Assembly (NCBI GenBank): GCA_029866155.1
Contig: JARWZW010000023.1
Coordinates: 1-32,518, forward strand
DNA: 32,518 bases
Reading direction: 5' to 3'
DNA from: Caulobacter sp.
Lineage (GTDB): Bacteria > Pseudomonadota > Alphaproteobacteria > Caulobacterales > Caulobacteraceae
Part shown: positions 15,892 through 24,782 of the stretch, in pieces
Position numbering within the stretch: the first letter of the stretch is position 1
Layout of the letters: each line of letters begins with the position of its first letter
Notes under the pieces: generated by a model
Told to the model about the DNA's origin: nothing
Databases searched by the model: none
The model's input: only the letters and a program-made list of their open reading frames with translations
Position numbers and translations under genes: made by a program

Positions 15892-16657
15892 GCGCCCGAA
15901 CAACCTGTTCGACCCGCTCCGTCAGAGGCGACCGGGACAAGGGTCGCCCATCCAGGCTGGCGACCGGCCGGACCCCGATCAGACTGTTGGTCAGAAAGAC
16001 GCCGTCCGCCTGACCCAGGGCCTCCGGTCCCATGCACACCTCGGCGGCGCCAGGTCCCTCGCCGCCCGCCCAGGCCAGGATGCCTGCACGGACCGTTCCA
16101 GGCAGGACGCCACAGTCCAGGGCCGGGGTGAACAGCCGCCCGCCCGCCACCCAGAACAGGTTTGCGACACCGGCGCAGGCCAGGTTGCCGGCATTATCGA
16201 GCATGAGGGCCTCATCCGGCGCCGCCTGCCGACGCGCCAGGACGTTGTCCAGATAGGACAGGGTCTTGAGCCGGCTGGCAGGGGATCCCTCGTTCCGGCG
16301 AACCTTCGCCAGCCTCAGATGGACCGGACCGACCGGCTCTGGAGAGGTTGCGGCAGTGGCCCGAAGGCGCGGCTGGAGGACCGGCGGTCGATCAAGCCCC
16401 CGGCCGCCGGACCCGGCTGTCAGTGTCAGGCGCACGGCAGCCCGTTCCCCGGCCAGGCCAGCTTCTTCCAGGGCTGCAAGGCAAAGCGAACGAGCCCGTT
16501 CGGGGTCTGGCGGGGGGAGGCCCAGGGTCTCGCATCCCGCCATCATCCGCGCCAGATGGGCCGGCAGGTTCACCAGCCGCCCTCGCTCGGCCAACAGGGT
16601 CTCGAACAGGCCGTCGCCCAGCAGCAGACCCCGGTCATCCCACGGAACGCCGCTCAT
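15875..16657 (-). CDS. pabC: Aminodeoxychorismate lyase-like class IV aminotransferase
   Basis: A 260-residue pyridoxal-phosphate enzyme of the class IV (BCAT/PabC) fold. DDRGLLLGDGLFETLLAERG near the N-terminus is typical, and the PLP lysine is Lys131 in SRLKTLSYLDNVLARRQA. Later LDNAGNLACAGVANLFWV, with DGVFLTNSLIGVRPV near the end, matches the substrate and cofactor loops. Located directly after pabB and coupled to it by a 4-base overlap (ATGA), it most likely converts 4-amino-4-deoxychorismate to p-aminobenzoate and pyruvate for folate synthesis. A D-amino acid or branched-chain aminotransferase is possible by sequence alone. The ATG at 16657 is chosen; the upstream frame overlaps pabB. 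Confidence 0.82.
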   Translation of the reverse strand: MSGVPWDDRGLLLGDGLFETLLAERGRLVNLPAHLARMMAGCETLGLPPPDPERARSLCLAALEEAGLAGERAAVRLTLTAGSGGRGLDRPPVLQPRLRATAATSPEPVGPVHLRLAKVRRNEGSPASRLKTLSYLDNVLARRQAAPDEALMLDNAGNLACAGVANLFWVAGGRLFTPALDCGVLPGTVRAGILAWAGGEGPGAAEVCMGPEALGQADGVFLTNSLIGVRPVASLDGRPLSRSPLTERVEQVVRALNRSW

Positions 16658-18009
16658 GGACGACCGTCGGAAAGCGCGTTCAGCAGGGCGCCGATCTTGG
16701 CCTCGGTTTCGAGGCGCTCTTCCCGGGGATCGCTTTCCGCGACCAGACCGGCCCCGGCCCTGGCCTCCCAGCGCCATCCCTCCCCCTGCCGGGCAAAGGC
16801 CGCAGTCCGGATCAGTACGCTGGAATCGAGACTGCCATCGAATCCGGCCCAGAAAAGGGACCCGCAATAGGGGCCCCTGGGCGGTTCCAGTTGCTGGATC
16901 ACTTTCATGGCCTGGACCTTGGGCGCGCCAGTCACCGATCCGGGGGGGAAGGCTGCTCTCAGCAGATCAATTGCCGTCAGGCCCGGCGACAGACGCGCTG
17001 TGACCGTCGAGACCAGGTGATGAACATTGACGAAGGACTCCACTGCAAAGAGTTCAGGTGTCCGAACGGCGCCTGGCGGACTGACCCGGGCCAGATCGTT
17101 ACGCATCAGATCAACGATCATCAGATTCTCGGCCTGGTCCTTGCCGCTCGCCCGGAGTTCCGCGACCAGGGCCAGATCCTCAGCCGGAGTTGCGCCGCGC
17201 CGGCGGGTGCCCTTGATCGGCCGGGTCTCGATCCGGGAATCCCGGGCGGCGTCGAGGGTGACGAACCGCTCTGGCGAGTTGGATACCAGGGCCAGGTCGC
17301 CGAGGTTCAGCCATCCGGCGAAGGGCGCAGGACTGTCGCCGGCGAGCCGCCCCAACAGGTCGATCGGCCGGGCGCCCTCCGCCAGTCGGCCCCGCCACAC
17401 CCTGGCGATATTGGCCTGAAAAATCTCTCCCGAATGGATCCGGCACACCACTTCCGCAACGTCCCGTTCATAGGCGTCGCCGGGCGTCGCCAGGATCGAC
17501 CCCGTGGAGAGGCGATCGGGGAAGAGCGGACTAGCGGAGAACTCCAGATCCCCGGCCGCCTCAAGCGCCCGTCCCCTGGCCTGATCCCGGGTTTCGCCGC
17601 GACCAATCGCCAGGACCTGCCTCTGCTGATGGTCGAAGGCCAGGAGCGAGGGGTAGGATCCGACGGCCAGATCAGGCCAGCCGTCCGCGTGGCGTCCGGC
17701 GTTCAGGGGCTCGATCCGGTCACCCATCTCATAGGCAGCCAGTCCGGCCAGGCCGCCCTGGAACGGCGGCCCCTCGGGGTCCAGTGGCAGGCGCGGTCCC
17801 AGAAAATCCGCAAGACGCCCGAACAGGTCCGAGCGATCTTCACCGGCTATTCGCAGGAACCGCTCCGGTCTGGCCAGGACATAGGACCAACGCGCCCGAT
17901 GGCCGCCGCCACCCGAAAGGAAGGCGCAGACCCCAGCCCTGTCCCCAAGGCCCTGCAGGACCTCAATCGGGGCCTTCCAGGGCCGGGGCTCCAGGGCGAT
18001 CAGGTTCAT
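16654..18009 (-). CDS. pabB: Aminodeoxychorismate synthase component I (PabB)
   Basis: A 451-residue chorismate-utilising enzyme that makes 4-amino-4-deoxychorismate, the first step of p-aminobenzoate synthesis. The core motifs are present: ETRPIKGTRRRG with Lys266 (the PabB-type lysine), DQAENLMIVDLMRNDLARVS, PGSVTGAPKVQAM, YCGSLFWAGFDGSLDSSVLIRT and GAGLVAESDPREERLETEAK. The Lys in the PIKGT motif favours PabB over anthranilate synthase TrpE, which has Ala there. A glutamine amidotransferase subunit (PabA) is not fused and is not in the window, so it must come from elsewhere (often TrpG). It lies 41 bp downstream of the MFS gene, and may be cotranscribed with it. Confidence 0.9.
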   Translation of the reverse strand: MNLIALEPRPWKAPIEVLQGLGDRAGVCAFLSGGGGHRARWSYVLARPERFLRIAGEDRSDLFGRLADFLGPRLPLDPEGPPFQGGLAGLAAYEMGDRIEPLNAGRHADGWPDLAVGSYPSLLAFDHQQRQVLAIGRGETRDQARGRALEAAGDLEFSASPLFPDRLSTGSILATPGDAYERDVAEVVCRIHSGEIFQANIARVWRGRLAEGARPIDLLGRLAGDSPAPFAGWLNLGDLALVSNSPERFVTLDAARDSRIETRPIKGTRRRGATPAEDLALVAELRASGKDQAENLMIVDLMRNDLARVSPPGAVRTPELFAVESFVNVHHLVSTVTARLSPGLTAIDLLRAAFPPGSVTGAPKVQAMKVIQQLEPPRGPYCGSLFWAGFDGSLDSSVLIRTAAFARQGEGWRWEARAGAGLVAESDPREERLETEAKIGALLNALSDGRP

Positions 18010-18050
18010 GTCCGCCAGATAGCGCTCAGGACCCCCGGCGCAAAGAGCGG

Positions 18051-19544
18051 TCAGTCGGTCCGGAACTCATCCTTGCCGCCGCCCCGCACAAACATCAGGC
18101 CCGCGAGGCCAACGATCAGCAGCCCGGCGATGGGGATGAAGCCTGCCTGCTGGGACTTGAACACCCCGGTGAAGATGCCGACCAAAAGGGAACCGATCCA
18201 GACCGTGACGGTGCCCGACAGGGCATAGAGGCCAAACAGGGCCGGAAGCTGGCTCGGTGGGGCCAGCCGGGTCAACAGGGTGCGGCTGGTGGCGTAGTGG
18301 GCTGTGACGAAGATCGCCACGGCAAAGCCGATCAGCAGATAGATCAATTCAGGCAGGGTGCGGAACATCGGACCGTTCCACAGCGGAGCATGGGCGGCCG
18401 GGTCATAGGACCAGAAGTACAGGATCCGGTCCCGGGACATGCCCAGTTGTGCGATGATGCAGAGGATGGCGCCGAGAATCTCCATCTGCAGCGCGCGCTT
18501 CGGGCCAAGGGCATTGTCGAACACCGCCGCCAGCAGGCCGCCGGCCACGGCGAAGATGCTGAGCAGGATGCCGAAGGCCAGCATTTCCAGCACGCCCCAC
18601 TTCATGACTCCCGAGGCATAGATGCCGCCAAAGACCAGGAAGGCCGTCATGCCGTCTGTAAACAGCATGCGAGACCCCAGGAAAGTGGCCAGATCCCGCT
18701 CCTTCAGGAGGCCCTTTAGAGTTTCCCAAAGACTGGCGGCGCCGTCGCGAACGCCGTCGATCATCTTCGCGCCGGTCGCCTTTGCGTCAGGGGTGAACAG
18801 GAAGAAGGGGATGGAGCCCAGGGCCAGCAGGACCGCCGCAATCGGCGCCACGATACGGGAGGTTTCAAAAGTCGCCTGGTCGAGGCCAAACAGAGGCTTG
18901 TCGGGAATGAAGCTCCAGTCCACCGAACCCGGCAGGGCAAAGGCCACCAGACAGAAGGTCAGGGAGATCACGGAAAAGAAGTTGCCCATGGACAGGGCCA
19001 GACCGGACGCATGCGGGGCGTGGCGCGGACCGGCCGCCGCCATCAGCAGGCTGTTGTGGATCACTTCGCAATAGGCGAACAGGATGCCCACAAGGGCGAA
19101 TATCCAGAGGGTTCCCATGACCGGCAGGCCGGCGCCGCCCGGCTCGGCGAACCAGAGGGCGCCGATCAGGGGGACCATCATGACGACCAGCAGCAGCATC
19201 AGCGGCTTCCGCGCGCCGAACCGGTCGATGGAAGCGCCCAGGAATGGCGCGGTCAAGGCGATGAACAGGCTGTTGAGGGTGGTGACATTGGCGATCATCG
19301 CCTGACCCTTGACCGGGTCGCCCACGACCTGGGTCGTGAAATAGGCCGAAAAGATGTAGATGGTGATCAGGATCACATAGGGATCGCGGCCGCCCTGGAA
19401 GATTGACCAGGCCCAGGCCCCGAGGGGCAGGTTGTGAAAGCCGGCCCGGGCATGGCCGGCCGCGTCGGCGGCTGCTTCGGCCACGGGCGCTAGGCTGCCT
19501 GGCAAACCATCGCCGAACGCGCCGGGCGCGGGCTCTCTGGCCAT
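18051..19544 (-). CDS. MFS transporter, UMF1 (Atg22-like) type
   Basis: A 497-residue inner-membrane protein with about 12 hydrophobic helices. After a short Pro/Ala-rich N-terminus, WAWSIFQGGRDPYVILITIYIFSAYFT and ANVTTLNSLFIALTAPFLGASIDRFGARKPLM (the loop between helices 2 and 3) are characteristic of the UMF1/Atg22-like branch of the major facilitator superfamily. Fungal members export amino acids from the vacuole, and the substrate of bacterial members is mostly unknown. A GGAG lies 8 bases upstream of the ATG. No nearby gene suggests a substrate, although the pabBC genes follow closely. Confidence 0.85.
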   Translation of the reverse strand: MAREPAPGAFGDGLPGSLAPVAEAAADAAGHARAGFHNLPLGAWAWSIFQGGRDPYVILITIYIFSAYFTTQVVGDPVKGQAMIANVTTLNSLFIALTAPFLGASIDRFGARKPLMLLLVVMMVPLIGALWFAEPGGAGLPVMGTLWIFALVGILFAYCEVIHNSLLMAAAGPRHAPHASGLALSMGNFFSVISLTFCLVAFALPGSVDWSFIPDKPLFGLDQATFETSRIVAPIAAVLLALGSIPFFLFTPDAKATGAKMIDGVRDGAASLWETLKGLLKERDLATFLGSRMLFTDGMTAFLVFGGIYASGVMKWGVLEMLAFGILLSIFAVAGGLLAAVFDNALGPKRALQMEILGAILCIIAQLGMSRDRILYFWSYDPAAHAPLWNGPMFRTLPELIYLLIGFAVAIFVTAHYATSRTLLTRLAPPSQLPALFGLYALSGTVTVWIGSLLVGIFTGVFKSQQAGFIPIAGLLIVGLAGLMFVRGGGKDEFRTD

Positions 19545-19652
19545 GTTGACGTCTCCGTATCCCCAGGGATTGTGACCGTCTTTGCAGTTGCGGCCTTTAC
19601 CGTAGCGTGGGCCGAATTTTCCTGTGTGGAAAGGCCGAAACGACAGCCGAGC

Positions 19653-20426
19653 CTAGACCAGGATGCGGCTTTCGATCGCGGCCCGGCGCGCGCTGTCAAC
19701 GCCGAGGGCCTCGACCAGGTAGGCGTCGATGGAGCCGTGCCGATCGACCATGGCGGCGATGGCGGTTTCCAGATACTCGGCCTCCACCCCCATGGTGGTT
19801 CGCATGGCCGCATCATCGGGACGCCGTCCGGTCAGTTCCTCCACATGCGCGGCGAACAGCGGCATTCTGCGGGCGAACCGCTCCTCGTCATTGGTCAGGA
19901 GATAGTCGGCCATGATGTCGTCGGGATGCACCCCGGCGATATGGTGGGTCAGGGCGCAGAGGATGCCCGTCCGGTCCTTGCCAGCCGCGCAATGGACCAG
20001 GGTTGCGCCTTGCGTTTCGCCCAGCCGCTGGAACCAGCGAGTGTAGAGATCGACGTGGCGGTGTTCGAACGGCGCAGCGTGGTAGTAGTCGACCATGTAG
20101 CGACGCATGCTGTCGGCCGTGATTTCGGCCTCCTTCATGAAGGTCTGCCAGGGATCATCGCCCTCTTCGGGATGATCATTGGCGATGACCTCGGCTTCGA
20201 ATCCCTTCCAGCGGCGGGACGGCGCCCTTTCCCGTTCCCCGGGCCGGCGCAGATCGACGATCAGGGACAGACCCAGGGCCGCCAGGGCATCGAGTTCTTC
20301 GTCGCTGGCCTCCGCCTGGTGAGCGGAGCGAAACAGCACACCCTTTTTCATGTGGCGATGGCCTGCGGCATAGTCGCCGAAGTCACGCAGGTTCTCGATG
20401 GTGGCGAAGGAAAGTTTGCGGGTCAT
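19653..20426 (-). CDS. Tyrosine phosphatase-like protein (Y_phosphatase3 type)
   Basis: A 257-residue cytosolic protein with the Cys-based phosphatase loop HCAAGKDRTG (nucleophile Cys146, Arg152) and the upstream LIVDLRRPGER (56-65), which is typical of the Tyr/lipid phosphatase family PF13350. The N-terminal NLRDFGDY (12-19) is also typical of this family. Bacterial members dephosphorylate phosphotyrosine or phosphoinositides; the substrate here is not predictable. The start is supported by AGGATA upstream. It stands alone between the MFS gene and a DUF1330 gene, all on the minus strand. Confidence 0.87.
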   Translation of the reverse strand: MTRKLSFATIENLRDFGDYAAGHRHMKKGVLFRSAHQAEASDEELDALAALGLSLIVDLRRPGERERAPSRRWKGFEAEVIANDHPEEGDDPWQTFMKEAEITADSMRRYMVDYYHAAPFEHRHVDLYTRWFQRLGETQGATLVHCAAGKDRTGILCALTHHIAGVHPDDIMADYLLTNDEERFARRMPLFAAHVEELTGRRPDDAAMRTTMGVEAEYLETAIAAMVDRHGSIDAYLVEALGVDSARRAAIESRILV

Positions 20427-20473
20427 GAGGGTATCCTACCGCCGCAGCGTGACGAAAACGAGACGCGGACGGA

Positions 20474-20764
20474 TCAACCCAGGCCCTGGGCCAGGATAAC
20501 CCGGTATTCGGCGCCCTTCAGGCGATAGGGCAGGGCCGCCTGATAGGCAGGGCTGTTGTACCAGGCCTTGGCCTCTTCCATGGTCGGGAAGGAGACGATC
20601 ACCACACCCTCGGCTTCGGCCCCTTCCAGGGTTTCCAACGGGCCGTAGAAGACATGGGGCGTCATTGTGTGTCCGGCGCCGGCCGTGGCCGCCATCTTGC
20701 CGTAGGTCGCGAAAGACTCGGCGTCGGTGATGGCGTCACGAATGAAGATTACATAGGCGGTCAT
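20474..20764 (-). CDS. DUF1330 family protein
   Basis: A 96-residue protein of the dimeric alpha-beta barrel type. MTAYVIFIRDAITDAESFATYG starts the domain, and EGVVIVSFPTMEEAKAWYNSPAYQAALPYRLKGAEYRVILAQG ends it, which is the typical DUF1330 pattern of a DYRxxR-like loop and a Tyr-rich helix. Function is unknown. The ATG at 20764 is preferred over an in-frame start at 20821, because the extra residues do not fit the family start. It is divergent from the ferredoxin-NADP reductase gene across 211 bp. Confidence 0.85.
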   Translation of the reverse strand: MTAYVIFIRDAITDAESFATYGKMAATAGAGHTMTPHVFYGPLETLEGAEAEGVVIVSFPTMEEAKAWYNSPAYQAALPYRLKGAEYRVILAQGLG

Positions 20765-20899
20765 GGTCTGGTCTCCCCAATGTCTGGAGCCAAGGCTAGG
20801 CGCCTGCCGGGGGAAAGCCAAGGCTGACCCGACGTCGCCGCAGGTCGATTTTGCCGGACCGGCGCCAGAAGGCCTGTGGCGGCTGCCATTTTCCCTGCG

Positions 20900-20928
20900 T
20901 TGACATCTCTGCCCCGCGCATCACATGG
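20900..20928 (+). promoter_or_regulatory. Possible promoter for fpr
   Basis: A perfect TTGACA (20900-20905) lies 70 bp before the fpr ATG. About 17 bases later ACATGG (20923-20928) is a poor match to the -10 element, as alphaproteobacterial -10 elements are often degenerate. A GAGGAT ribosome site precedes the ATG at 20976. Confidence 0.4.
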
Positions 20929-20975
20929 AGGCCGGGAACGTCAGCGCCTGAGCGCGCAGTATTCGAGGATCCGCC

Positions 20976-21803
20976 ATGACGGAGACAACCATAACCACAG
21001 CCTGGCAACCCTCGGCTTCCCAGTCGCTGGAGACCGTCGTCTGGGTGAAACACTGGACCGACCGCCTGTTCAGCTTCGCTATCACCCGGCCCGCCAGTTT
21101 CCGATTCCGGTCGGGCGAGTTCGTGATGATCGGCCTGCCGCCCCGCACCGAAGAGGGTGAGACCAAGCCGATCCTGCGCGCCTATTCCATCGCCTCCCCC
21201 AGCTATGCCGAGGACCTGGAGTTCCTGTCGATCAAGGTTCAGGACGGTCCCCTGACCTCCCGCCTGCAGCATATCCAGCCCGGCGACCCGGTGCTGATGG
21301 CCCGCAAGCCCACCGGCACCCTGGTTCTGGACGCGGTGCGGCCCGGCAAGCGGCTTTTCCTGTTCGGCACCGGTACGGGCCTGGCGCCCTTCCTGTCGGT
21401 GGCGCGCGACCCGGACGCCTATGCGCAGTTCGAGCAGGTCATTGTCGGGCATGGCGTGCGGGACGTGGCGGAACTGGCCTATCGCGACCTGTTCACCCGC
21501 GAGATCTTCGAGGATCCCCTGGTCGGCGAAGAGGCGCAGCGCCAGCTGACCTATTATCCCACCGTGACCCGCGAGCCGTTCCTGAGGCAGGGGCGGTTTA
21601 CCGACCTGATCCGCAGCGGCCAGATCTTCCGCGAGCTTGGCCATCCCGGAACGGTGTTCAACCGGGACGAGGACCGCATCATGCTTTGCGGCTCAATGGA
21701 GTTCATCAAGGACATGGCGGCCCTTCTTGAAAGCCAGGGCCTGGTGGAAGGCTCCAACGCCGAGCCGGGCGACTTTGTCCTCGAGCGCGCCTTTGTCGGA
21801 TAG
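20976..21803 (+). CDS. fpr: Ferredoxin--NADP(+) reductase
   Basis: A 275-residue FAD enzyme that exchanges electrons between NADPH and ferredoxin or flavodoxin. The FAD site is RAYSIASPSY (68-77), the NADP site is FGTGTGLAPFLSV (130-142), and the protein ends FVLERAFVG, matching the bacterial subclass I reductases in which the C-terminus stacks on FAD. LMLCGSMEFIKDM-type sequence (IMLCGSMEFI) is present near residue 240. The length is usual. moeA starts inside its last codons, so the two genes form a coupled pair. Confidence 0.93.
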   Translation: MTETTITTAWQPSASQSLETVVWVKHWTDRLFSFAITRPASFRFRSGEFVMIGLPPRTEEGETKPILRAYSIASPSYAEDLEFLSIKVQDGPLTSRLQHIQPGDPVLMARKPTGTLVLDAVRPGKRLFLFGTGTGLAPFLSVARDPDAYAQFEQVIVGHGVRDVAELAYRDLFTREIFEDPLVGEEAQRQLTYYPTVTREPFLRQGRFTDLIRSGQIFRELGHPGTVFNRDEDRIMLCGSMEFIKDMAALLESQGLVEGSNAEPGDFVLERAFVG

Positions 21804-22995
21804 GCCGCTCAAGGGCCTGTCCGTCGAGGAGGCCCGGTCGCGAATCCTGGCCGGGGCGGTGCGGCTGCCGGTCAATGACCTGCCCCTGGACCAGGCCGAT
21901 GGCGCCACCCTGGCCGAAGACATCCTGGCGATCCGGGACCAGCCGCCGTTTGACGCCTCGGCCATGGATGGCTGGGCGATCCGGCGGGCGGATGCCGTCG
22001 AAGGGCGCGTCCTGACCATAGCGGGCGAAAGCGCCGCCGGCAGCGGCTATGGGCGGGGCCTGGGCGCGGGCGAGGCTGTGCGCATCTTTACGGGCGCTGC
22101 GGTTCCGCGGGGCGCCGACCTGGTGGTAATCCAGGAAGAGGCCGAGAGGCTGGAGGGCCAGGTCCGGCTGACAGTCCAGCCGCCTGACAAGTCCCATGTC
22201 CGGTCGGCAGGCGGCGATTTTCGCCAGGGCCAGCGGCTTCTGACCGCAGGGCTGCGGCTCGATCCCTGGCGACTGTCACTCGCGGCTTCGGCCGGCCGTG
22301 CGCAGGTAAGTGTGTCACAGCGGCCTCGAGTCGCGATCCTGGCGACGGGCGAAGAGCTGGCGGCGCCGGGGAGTGAGCCCGGTCCCTTCCAGATTTTCGA
22401 GTCCGGGTCCCTGGGCCTGGCCGCCATGATCCGCCGCTGGGGCGGCGAGCCCCTGCGGCTTAACCCCGCCGGCGACCATCTGGACGCCATAGCCTCTGCC
22501 GTGAAGGCCGCCGAGGCGGACCTGGTGGTGACGGTCGGCGGCGCCTCGGTCGGCGATCATGACCTGGTCAAGCCGGCCCTGTTGGGCCTTGGGCTGGTGC
22601 TGTCGGTGGAGACGGTCAACGTCCGGCCGGGCAAGCCGACCTGGTTTGGAATCCTCGGCAATGGTCAACGGGTGCTGGGCCTGCCCGGCAATCCAGCCTC
22701 GGCCTTTGTCTGTGCGGAACTGTTTCTGAGGCCCTTGCTGGCCGCCATGCAGGGCGGGGAGGCCGGTCCGTTGCTGGAACCAGCCATCCTCTCCCATAGC
22801 CTGGAGGCCAACGGCCCAAGGGAACACTGGATGAGGGCGATCCTGGGAGCGGATGGCGTCCGGGTCCTGCCGGATCAGGACAGTTCCCTGATCACGGTCT
22901 TTGCCGCAGCCAATGCCCTGGTTCGCCGCTTGCCCGGTGCGACGGCCCTTGAGACAGGGGCCCAGGTCGAGGTGTTGCGGCTGGCCCGCGGCTGA
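21793..22995 (+). CDS. moeA: Molybdopterin molybdotransferase MoeA
   Basis: A protein of about 400 residues that inserts molybdate into adenylylated molybdopterin. The motifs PPFDASAMDGWAIR (51-64), FTGAAVPRGADLVVIQEE (about 99-116), ILATGEELAAPG, VTVGGASVGDHDLV and LPGNPASAF give the standard MoeA domain order. The start is uncertain: no ATG or GTG lies close to the domain. The TTG at 21793 (giving LSDRPLKGLSVEEA) is chosen; it overlaps the end of fpr by 11 bases. Other in-frame starts are further upstream within fpr. The molybdenum-cofactor link to fpr is unusual and may only be transcriptional. Confidence 0.88.
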   Translation: MSDRPLKGLSVEEARSRILAGAVRLPVNDLPLDQADGATLAEDILAIRDQPPFDASAMDGWAIRRADAVEGRVLTIAGESAAGSGYGRGLGAGEAVRIFTGAAVPRGADLVVIQEEAERLEGQVRLTVQPPDKSHVRSAGGDFRQGQRLLTAGLRLDPWRLSLAASAGRAQVSVSQRPRVAILATGEELAAPGSEPGPFQIFESGSLGLAAMIRRWGGEPLRLNPAGDHLDAIASAVKAAEADLVVTVGGASVGDHDLVKPALLGLGLVLSVETVNVRPGKPTWFGILGNGQRVLGLPGNPASAFVCAELFLRPLLAAMQGGEAGPLLEPAILSHSLEANGPREHWMRAILGADGVRVLPDQDSSLITVFAAANALVRRLPGATALETGAQVEVLRLARG

Positions 22996-23026
22996 AACCC
23001 GGTCTGGAACTCGGGATTTCGGCGCT

Positions 23027-23587
23027 TCAGTGGACGGAGTGGTTGCTGGCCGGCTGCGGGCCGGACCAGGCCTCCCGGACCAGGCCGGCGAACCCCATCC
23101 AGCCTGTGGTCGGAACCAGGACCGAGGTTGCCCCCGAATGGACCTTTCCGGCATGCCAGGCATAAACGGCGCCGGCGCCCAGAGAGGCCACGGCCGCCGC
23201 CAAGCGGCCGCCGACCCGGCGGGGGCCGAGGGCCATCCAGGCCGCCGAAAAGCCCTGGACCAGACCCCAGAGGGTCAGGGCGCGGGTCCGGGAAGGCCCC
23301 GGCTGGGCGTTCCAGACGCGCAGGCCGGACAGGGTCAGGGCCATGAACATGGACGGCCAGATCACCGCGAAGGCGGCATGACGGGGTCCGGCCGGCGGGG
23401 CCTGGAGCTCTGCATAAGCGGTCATCAGGTCCGGATCATCGACGATGGGCCGCGCCCGGCGACCGATCAGTTCCGCCGCCGCAACCGCCCCGCCGGCCAG
23501 CAGCAGGCCGAGCAGGACATGGCCTGTGGTGCTGGTGGCCCGCCTGGGGACCTCGACAATACCTTCCGGTCCCATCTCATAGCGCAT
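23027..23587 (-). CDS. TspO/MBR-like tryptophan-rich membrane protein
   Basis: A 186-residue membrane protein with about five hydrophobic helices. The pattern FAVIWPSMFMALTLSGLRVW, then LTLWGLVQGFSAAWMALGPRR, then GWMGFAGLVREAWS follows the TspO family's order (P-x-W in helix 2, Q-x-x-N/S-x-x-W in helix 3, and a helix 5 ending near W). TspO binds porphyrins and can regulate tetrapyrrole-related or stress responses. The ATG at 23587 has GGGAG 7 bases upstream. The match is partial, so I treat it as TspO-like. It converges on moeA and diverges from the serine hydrolase. Confidence 0.7.
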   Translation of the reverse strand: MRYEMGPEGIVEVPRRATSTTGHVLLGLLLAGGAVAAAELIGRRARPIVDDPDLMTAYAELQAPPAGPRHAAFAVIWPSMFMALTLSGLRVWNAQPGPSRTRALTLWGLVQGFSAAWMALGPRRVGGRLAAAVASLGAGAVYAWHAGKVHSGATSVLVPTTGWMGFAGLVREAWSGPQPASNHSVH

Positions 23588-23728
23588 ATCTGTCTCCCGG
23601 TCCGCCGCCGTTTCGTCGGACCCCATGTCGGCAGGCAAACGCGGCAATGACATGGCGGTTCCAGTCCCGAGCGTCCGCGCCGCCAGCTTGCAGGTGACAA
23701 GGGGCGAGGGTTTGGCCAATCTGGCGCC

Positions 23729-24775
23729 ATGACCCTGATGCCCCTGCCCGCCCAGCCCCGTGACACGCCGTGGCCAACACAGGCCTGGCCGACGGGCCCC
23801 GCCCTTCCGGCGGCCATCGTCGAGCGACTGGACGACGCCTTCAGAGCGCAGTCCGAGGCGCAGATCGGCCCGACCGACGCCCTGGTGATCATCCAGGGTG
23901 GCCGACTGGTCTATGAACGTTACGGACCCGGCAAGGATGCGACCAGCACCTTCTCCTCCTGGTCCAAGGCCAAGAGCATCACCCAGGCCCTGGTCGGGCT
24001 GGCCGTGGCGGACGGGCTGCTCGATATCCATGGGCCAGCGCAGGTTCCCGCCTGGCAGGCGCAGGGCGATCCTCGTGGAGCCATCACCCTTGATCAGTTG
24101 CTGCGGATGTCCAGCGGCCTGAAATTCATTGAGGACTACGTCCCCGGCAGTGTTTCCGACGTCATCGAGATGCTGTTCGGCGCCGGTCAGGGCGACGTGG
24201 CCGGCTATGCCGCCGACCAGCCCTTGATCCATGAGCCGGGATCGGTCTGGGCCTATGCCAGCGGCACGACCAACATCATCAGCTCCATCCTGCAGCGCAC
24301 CCTTGGCCTGCAGGGCGAGGCCTTCGAGGCCCATATGCAGGCGCGGCTGTTTGGCCCCTTGGGCATGACCAGCCCGCAGCCGAAGTTCGATGCGGCGGGA
24401 ACCTTTATCGGGTCGTCCTTCTGCTATGCCACTGCACAGGATTTCGCCCGGTTCGGCCTGCTCTATCTGAGGGGCGGGCAGTGGGAGGACCGGGCGCTGC
24501 TGCCGGCAGACTGGGTCGACTATGCCCGCACCCCCACCCCCGTTCCGGCCACGGAACTGGACGGCTATGGCGCCCAATGGTGGCTGGGCCTGGGGGGCGA
24601 GGGATCTTTCTCGGCCAATGGCTATGAGGGGCAATACACCCTGCTGGTCCCCGACCTTGATCTCATCCTGGTGCGGCACGGCCGATCTCCGCTGGAGGTC
24701 AAGGAGGCGCTGCGGCAATGGGTGCAGGATACGGTGACCCTGATGCGGGAGGGTGGTCCGGGGCTTGCGTCCTGA
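23729..24775 (+). CDS. Serine hydrolase, class C beta-lactamase fold
   Basis: A 348-residue protein of the beta-lactamase/transpeptidase-like family. The catalytic SxxK is SKAK (Ser79, Lys82) in FSSWSKAKSITQALVG, the second motif is YAS (176-178) in WAYASGTTNI, and the third is likely within NGYEGQYTLLVP in place of the usual HTG/KTG. No signal peptide is visible, so it is probably cytosolic, as are many esterase-like members of this family. Substrates may be esters or D-amino-acid peptides. It is divergent from the TspO-like gene across 141 bp. An alternative start at 23738 would shorten it by three residues. Confidence 0.85.
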   Translation: MTLMPLPAQPRDTPWPTQAWPTGPALPAAIVERLDDAFRAQSEAQIGPTDALVIIQGGRLVYERYGPGKDATSTFSSWSKAKSITQALVGLAVADGLLDIHGPAQVPAWQAQGDPRGAITLDQLLRMSSGLKFIEDYVPGSVSDVIEMLFGAGQGDVAGYAADQPLIHEPGSVWAYASGTTNIISSILQRTLGLQGEAFEAHMQARLFGPLGMTSPQPKFDAAGTFIGSSFCYATAQDFARFGLLYLRGGQWEDRALLPADWVDYARTPTPVPATELDGYGAQWWLGLGGEGSFSANGYEGQYTLLVPDLDLILVRHGRSPLEVKEALRQWVQDTVTLMREGGPGLAS

Positions 24776-24782
24776 CGCCATC

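Noticed and set aside
23588..24781. Long upstream extension of the TspO-like frame
   Set aside because: The extension is antisense to the serine hydrolase, and the ATG at 23587 has a good ribosome site and fits the membrane-protein start.
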